This document shows positions 7,685 through 10,178 of a DNA stretch of 10,178 nt, piece after piece (the first letter of the stretch is position 1; each line of letters opens with the position of its first letter). Source of the DNA: DASRDS01 sp035569435. GTDB lineage: Bacteria; Gemmatimonadota; Gemmatimonadetes; Gemmatimonadales; Gemmatimonadaceae. A program made the translations under genes and the position numbers. The DNA lies in the NCBI GenBank assembly GCA_035569435.1, contig DATMNB010000005.1:1-10178 (forward strand), in the 5' to 3' direction. The notes under the pieces were generated by a model. It saw only the letters and a program-made list of their open reading frames with translations. It ran no database searches and was not told the DNA's origin.

Positions 7685-8569
7685 GTGAACACACGTTTAC
7701 GACCGGTCCTCGACGTTCTGCAGTCGATCGCCGCTACCGCGCGCGCCTCGATTCTCGAGACGGCCCGACGTATCCGGCGCAACTTGGCGGCTGGATGGAT
7801 CCGGGTCATGCCGCCCGACGAGCTGCGGCGCGTCGTCCTGGCGGCCCGCTCGGGTGGCGCGCTCGATGCGGCGGGATGGGCGATGCTGGCCGGCGTCATC
7901 GACTTCCATCAGAAGCGGGCCCACGACGTCATGCGGCCCCGGACCCAGGTCGTGGCGCTCCCGGTGGCAGCGACCGAGGCCGACGTCCGCGCCATCGTCC
8001 GCGCCGAGCAGTTCTCGCGCTATCCCGTGTATCGTGAGTCGTTGGACGACGTGGTTGGCATCTTTCTGGCCAAGGACCTCTGGCTGCACGACAGCGACGC
8101 GCCCTTCACGCTCGGCGCGTTCACCCGCGAGGCCCTCTACGTGCCGGCCAGCCGCCCGGCCGATCGCGTGCTCGATGATCTCCGGCGCACGCGGGCGCAC
8201 ATGGCCATCGTTCTCGACGAGTACGGGGGCACGGCGGGGATTGTGACGATGGAGGATCTCGTGGAACAAGTCGTCGGCGACATCGCGGACGAATACGACG
8301 CGATGGCCACGCGGCGGTCGCTCGAGGTCAACGGCGTCCTCGAGCTGGCGGGATCACTCCCAGTGATCGACGTCCGCAGCGCCCACCGCCTCGATATCCC
8401 CGACGGCGAATGGACGACGCTCGGTGGCTACGCCTTCGCCCGACTTGGCCGTCTCCCCAAGATCGGCGACCGCGTCCCATTCCCCGACGGAGAGTTGGAG
8501 ATCATCGCCATCGACGGCCGCCGCATCGCCGCGCTGCGCGTCCATCGCGCCATGGCGCAACACGCATGA
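7685..8569 (+). CDS. CorC/YbeX-like CBS-domain protein without DUF21 membrane domain
   Basis: This 294-residue soluble protein has a short helical N-terminus (1-75), a CBS pair (about 82-135 and 146-200) including DVMRPRTQVVALP (81-93) and IVLDEYGGTAGIVTMEDLVE (175-194), and a C-terminal CorC/HlyC domain (about 215-290). The usual N-terminal DUF21/CNNM membrane domain is absent, so it resembles E. coli CorC/YbeX (about 290 residues) rather than the membrane-bound members. An in-frame TAG at 7673 rules out a longer upstream form and leaves GTG 7685 as the first start, with GGTAGGG at 7671-7677 as a possible weak ribosome-binding site. CBS pairs commonly bind adenine nucleotides. Family members have been linked to magnesium and cobalt handling, and YbeX to ribosome function. 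The overlapping arfB behind it fits a ribosome-related role, but that is inference. Confidence 0.9.
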   Translation: MNTRLRPVLDVLQSIAATARASILETARRIRRNLAAGWIRVMPPDELRRVVLAARSGGALDAAGWAMLAGVIDFHQKRAHDVMRPRTQVVALPVAATEADVRAIVRAEQFSRYPVYRESLDDVVGIFLAKDLWLHDSDAPFTLGAFTREALYVPASRPADRVLDDLRRTRAHMAIVLDEYGGTAGIVTMEDLVEQVVGDIADEYDAMATRRSLEVNGVLELAGSLPVIDVRSAHRLDIPDGEWTTLGGYAFARLGRLPKIGDRVPFPDGELEIIAIDGRRIAALRVHRAMAQHA

Positions 8570-9003
8570 CACAAGACGGCGCGCTCATCGTCAACGGCCG
8601 ACTCCACATCCCCCGCGAAGAGCTGACCATCCGCGCCTCCCGCGCCGGCGGCCCGGGCGGCCAGCACGTCAACACCTCGTCGACGCGGATCGAGGTCGTG
8701 TGGAACGTCGACCGCTCGACTGCCCTCCACGACGCCGACCGCGCCCGCCTCCGCGAGCGCCTCGCAACCCGCATCGACGCCGAGGGCAACCTCCGCGTCG
8801 TTGCCGCCGACTCGCGCAGCCAGCGCCGCAACCGCGACCTCGCCGAGGCACGCCTCGCGGAGCTTGTCCGCCACGCCCTCGTGATCCCCAAACACCGCCG
8901 CCCGACCCGCCCCACCAAAGCGTCGGTCGAGGCCCGCCTCACAGACAAACGCCGGCGGTCGAGCACAAAGCACGACCGCCGGCGTAGGCCCGATGACGAC
9001 TAG
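8566..9003 (+). CDS. arfB: Alternative ribosome-rescue factor B (peptidyl-tRNA hydrolase ArfB/YaeJ)
   Basis: ATG 8566 overlaps the stop of the CBS gene by 4 bp (ATGA) and yields 145 residues, close to E. coli ArfB (140). The frame is open further upstream inside the CBS gene, but conserved sequence begins only after this ATG. Residues 14-45 hold the release-factor signature LTIRASRAGGPGGQHVNTSS (20-39), with the catalytic GGQ at 31-33. The protein is a single GGQ domain without the stop-codon recognition domain of RF1 and RF2. Its C-terminal tail from about 108 is very basic (KHRRP, KRRRSS, DRRRRP), the part that in ArfB enters the empty mRNA channel of stalled ribosomes. The role is therefore hydrolysis of peptidyl-tRNA on ribosomes stalled at an mRNA end. 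The tail ends in acidic DDD. The tail-coding DNA also forms a strong hairpin, listed as a terminator. Confidence 0.94.
   Translation: MTQDGALIVNGRLHIPREELTIRASRAGGPGGQHVNTSSTRIEVVWNVDRSTALHDADRARLRERLATRIDAEGNLRVVAADSRSQRRNRDLAEARLAELVRHALVIPKHRRPTRPTKASVEARLTDKRRRSSTKHDRRRRPDDD
8941..8984 (-). terminator. Likely intrinsic terminator of the LTXXQ gene, inside the arfB coding end
   Basis: CGCCGGCGGTCG (8950-8961) and CGACCGCCGGCG (8973-8984) form a perfect 12-bp stem with an 11-base loop. Read on the minus strand, the stem begins 30 nt after the LTXXQ stop codon and is followed by TTTGTCTGT (8949-8941), a modest T-rich tail. On the plus strand no T-run follows. The same bases encode part of the basic ArfB tail. 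The structure is directly visible; its terminator function is inferred. Confidence 0.65.
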
Positions 9004-9013
9004 CGTTGGCTAC

Positions 9014-9427
9014 TTAGCTCGCTGACGCTGGCGCCGGTGTGGTCGTCGCCGCGGGCGTCTCGGACTTCGACTGCCTGTGCGCTTTCATCTTGGCAATATT
9101 GGCATCGAGCTGCTTCTGCTGATCGGGCGTCAGCACACCCCTGACTTCCCCCATCATTTGCCCGCGCAGCTGCTGCATCGTGGCACGGTCGTTTGCCTGA
9201 TGCGCCTGCTTGAATTGCGGCCCATACTTGGCCCGAATCGCCTTGAGCTGGGTCCGCTGACTATCGGTCAGCGTGATCCCACGCAGCAGCCGATGATGGC
9301 CGTGATGATGTTTCGGCGTGACAGCCGCCGCCGAGTCCGCCGGCCTCGCGGCCTGTGCGCTCACGACTGCTGGTGCGGCGGCAAAGGCCACCGCCAGTGC
9401 GGCGAGCGCGATTGTCGATCTGAACAT
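9014..9427 (-). CDS. Exported LTXXQ-motif (Spy/CpxP-like) small protein
   Basis: This 137-residue protein has an N-terminal signal peptide (1 to about 24-26, hydrophobic core ALAALAVAFAAAPAVV, likely cut near VSA-QA), so it should be periplasmic. Two LTXXQ-type motifs, LTDSQ (53-57) and LTPDQ (99-103), are joined by a basic, Gln-rich helical stretch, the arrangement of Spy/CpxP-like proteins. E. coli Spy is a periplasmic chaperone and CpxP is an envelope-stress modulator; the function here is uncertain. The cluster HHHGHH (40-45) after the signal peptide could bind metal ions. The C-terminus is a low-complexity Ala/Thr/Pro tail. ATG 9427 is supported by AGGAG five bases upstream. It converges with arfB across only 10 bp. 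Confidence 0.88.
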   Translation of the reverse strand: MFRSTIALAALAVAFAAAPAVVSAQAARPADSAAAVTPKHHHGHHRLLRGITLTDSQRTQLKAIRAKYGPQFKQAHQANDRATMQQLRGQMMGEVRGVLTPDQQKQLDANIAKMKAHRQSKSETPAATTTPAPASAS

Positions 9428-9454
9428 GGTGACTCCTGTGATAAAACGGTCACC
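9428..9454 (-). promoter_or_regulatory. Ribosome-binding site and inverted repeat ahead of the LTXXQ gene
   Basis: On the minus strand AGGAG (9437-9433) sits five bases before ATG 9427. GGTGAC (9454-9449) and GTCACC (9433-9428) form a 6-bp inverted repeat with a 15-base loop that contains most of the ribosome-binding site and ends right at the start codon. TTTTAT (9446-9441) would be a poor -10, and if used it would remove half of the stem from the mRNA. The site could be an operator or an RNA hairpin limiting translation; the ribosome-binding site itself is solid. Confidence 0.55.
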
Positions 9455-9494
9455 ACGTAGGACGACGCCGGACGGAGGACGTTAAGATTGATGC

Positions 9495-9683
9495 ATGACC
9501 GACGAGGCGACGGTACTGTGCCCCTACTGCGGCGAGCCCAACGAGATCGGCCTCGATCCCACCGGCGGCCGGGTCCAGCAATATGTCGAGGACTGCCAGG
9601 TCTGCTGCCAGCCGTGGCGCGTCGAGGTGCGCTATCGGCGCGACGGCACGGCTGACGTGACACTCCGCGCGGCCGACGAGTAG
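9495..9683 (+). CDS. CPXCG-motif cysteine-rich small protein
   Basis: This 62-residue protein has CPYCG (9-13) and DCQVCCQPW (33-41). The cysteines at 9, 12, 34 and 37 form a CxxC-CxxC zinc-ribbon-like set, with Cys38 extra. This pattern and length match the small CPXCG family of unknown function, found in many Gram-negative bacteria. A cytoplasmic metal-binding role is likely because there is no signal peptide. An in-frame TGA at 9489-9491 makes ATG 9495 the first possible start. The nearest purine-rich site, GGAGG at 9474-9478, is 16 bases away, which is longer than usual. The 3' end overlaps the converging glycosyltransferase gene by 52 bp, so residues from about 46 onward are coded opposite the C-terminus of that protein. 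Confidence 0.85.
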   Translation: MTDEATVLCPYCGEPNEIGLDPTGGRVQQYVEDCQVCCQPWRVEVRYRRDGTADVTLRAADE

Positions 9684-10178
9684 GCACCGGCAATGACTCG
9701 CCGGTAGTCGGCGATCAGCTCGTCGAAGATCTCATCCCACGACGCCGACGCCGCCGCGGCGATGCCGGCCGTGGCCAGCTCGCGCCGCCGGCCGGGATCC
9801 GCCGCGAGCGCCTGAATCGCCTGCACCAGCGCGTCCGGGTCCCCGGGCGCAACGGTGATGCCCCCACCGCCGGCCAGCAGCTCACGCGTCGGCCCGACGT
9901 CGGCCGCGATCACGGGCAGTCCCGACGCCATGGCTTCGAGCAGGACATTCCCAAACGTGTCGGTCGTCGACGGGAAGATGAACAGATCGGCGGAGGCAAA
10001 GAACGCGCTCAGCGTGTCCCCTTCGATTCGTCCCGTGAAGTGCGTCCCCGCCGGCGCGTTCGCGCGGCAATAGTCGGCGTACGGCCCGTCGCCGGCCAGC
10101 GCGAACACGATGCGCGGATTTGTCGCACCCGCGAGCCGGTGCATCGCCCCGAGCGCCACGTCGAGCCCTTTCTCGATC
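9632..10178 (-). CDS. GT4-family glycosyltransferase, C-terminal part (5' end outside window)
   Basis: The frame is open from the right window edge to TAG at 9634-9632. Sequence before the GTG at 10159 (IEKGLD) matches the conserved EKG(L/V)D segment of the family, so the gene starts outside the window and about 182 codons are visible. It contains the second Rossmann domain of a GT-B enzyme: VFALAGDGPY, then FIFPSTTDTFGNVLLEAMAS and GLPVIAADVGPTRELL. The E-X7-E nucleotide-sugar motif appears as D-X7-E (Asp codon 9961-9959, Glu codon 9937-9935), a variant common in MgtA/SQD2-like alpha-mannosyl- or sulfoquinovosyl-type transferases. These enzymes use NDP-sugars at the cytoplasmic face to build glycolipids or polysaccharides. 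The exact donor and acceptor are not readable. The last 17 or so residues overlap the CPXCG gene on the other strand and look unconserved. Confidence 0.88.
   Translation of the reverse strand, partial: IEKGLDVALGAMHRLAGATNPRIVFALAGDGPYADYCRANAPAGTHFTGRIEGDTLSAFFASADLFIFPSTTDTFGNVLLEAMASGLPVIAADVGPTRELLAGGGGITVAPGDPDALVQAIQALAADPGRRRELATAGIAAAASASWDEIFDELIADYRRVIAGAYSSAARSVTSAVPSRR

Noticed and set aside
8410..8565. N-terminal extension of ArfB by 52 residues
   Set aside because: The extension lies inside the CBS gene in another frame, is Arg/Pro-rich without conservation, and the ATGA start at 8566 gives the normal family length.
9438..9454. TGTGA...TCACC as a CRP-like binding site
   Set aside because: The spacer between half-sites is 8 bases instead of 6 and the second half is imperfect.
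1..10178. CRISPR arrays, insertion sequences, tRNA or rRNA genes, phage genes
   Set aside because: I saw no regularly spaced repeats, transposase motifs, tRNA-like cloverleaf or rRNA sequence. The repeats between TMTC-like genes are coding paralogy, not mobile DNA.

Overview
The window is GC-rich bacterial DNA with dense coding and many 4-bp gene overlaps. A PilS/NtrB-like sensor with an NtrC-type regulator, bacterial relatives of TMTC glycosyltransferases, a CPXCG protein and an LTXXQ protein together suit a Gram-negative soil or water phylum such as Gemmatimonadota or Acidobacteriota. No rRNA or other taxonomic marker is present, so this placement is inference.

Positions 1-7484, all on the minus strand, form one block read from right to left. 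It holds a membrane sensor histidine kinase (7484-5838), a sigma-54-dependent response regulator (5841-4447), and three tandem polytopic proteins of the TMTC/GT-C type (4450-2690, 2693-1050, and 1053 running off the left edge). Each of the four junctions is an exact 4-bp stop/start overlap (GTGA, GTGA, ATGA, ATGA), so the five genes look like one translationally coupled operon. The kinase and regulator form the control pair. The three membrane proteins carry the GT-C N-terminal Asp-Asp motif, and the two complete ones have C-terminal TPR-like regions, so they probably transfer sugar from a lipid-linked donor outside the cytoplasmic membrane. The sensor's membrane domain resembles PilS, which raises the idea that the operon glycosylates a pilin or another surface protein.

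Positions 7485-7684 are a divergent intergenic region with several short inverted repeats and no convincing promoter. Plus-strand genes follow: a CorC-like CBS-domain protein without a membrane domain (7685-8569), overlapping by 4 bp a ribosome-rescue factor ArfB (8566-9003). A strong hairpin inside the end of arfB looks like the terminator of the converging gene.

Positions 9014-9427 (minus) encode a small exported LTXXQ/Spy-like protein. A 67-bp divergent gap separates it from a 62-residue CPXCG zinc-ribbon-like protein (9495-9683, plus). That gene overlaps tail-to-tail by 52 bp with the 3' end of a GT4 glycosyltransferase, whose 5' part lies beyond the right edge.
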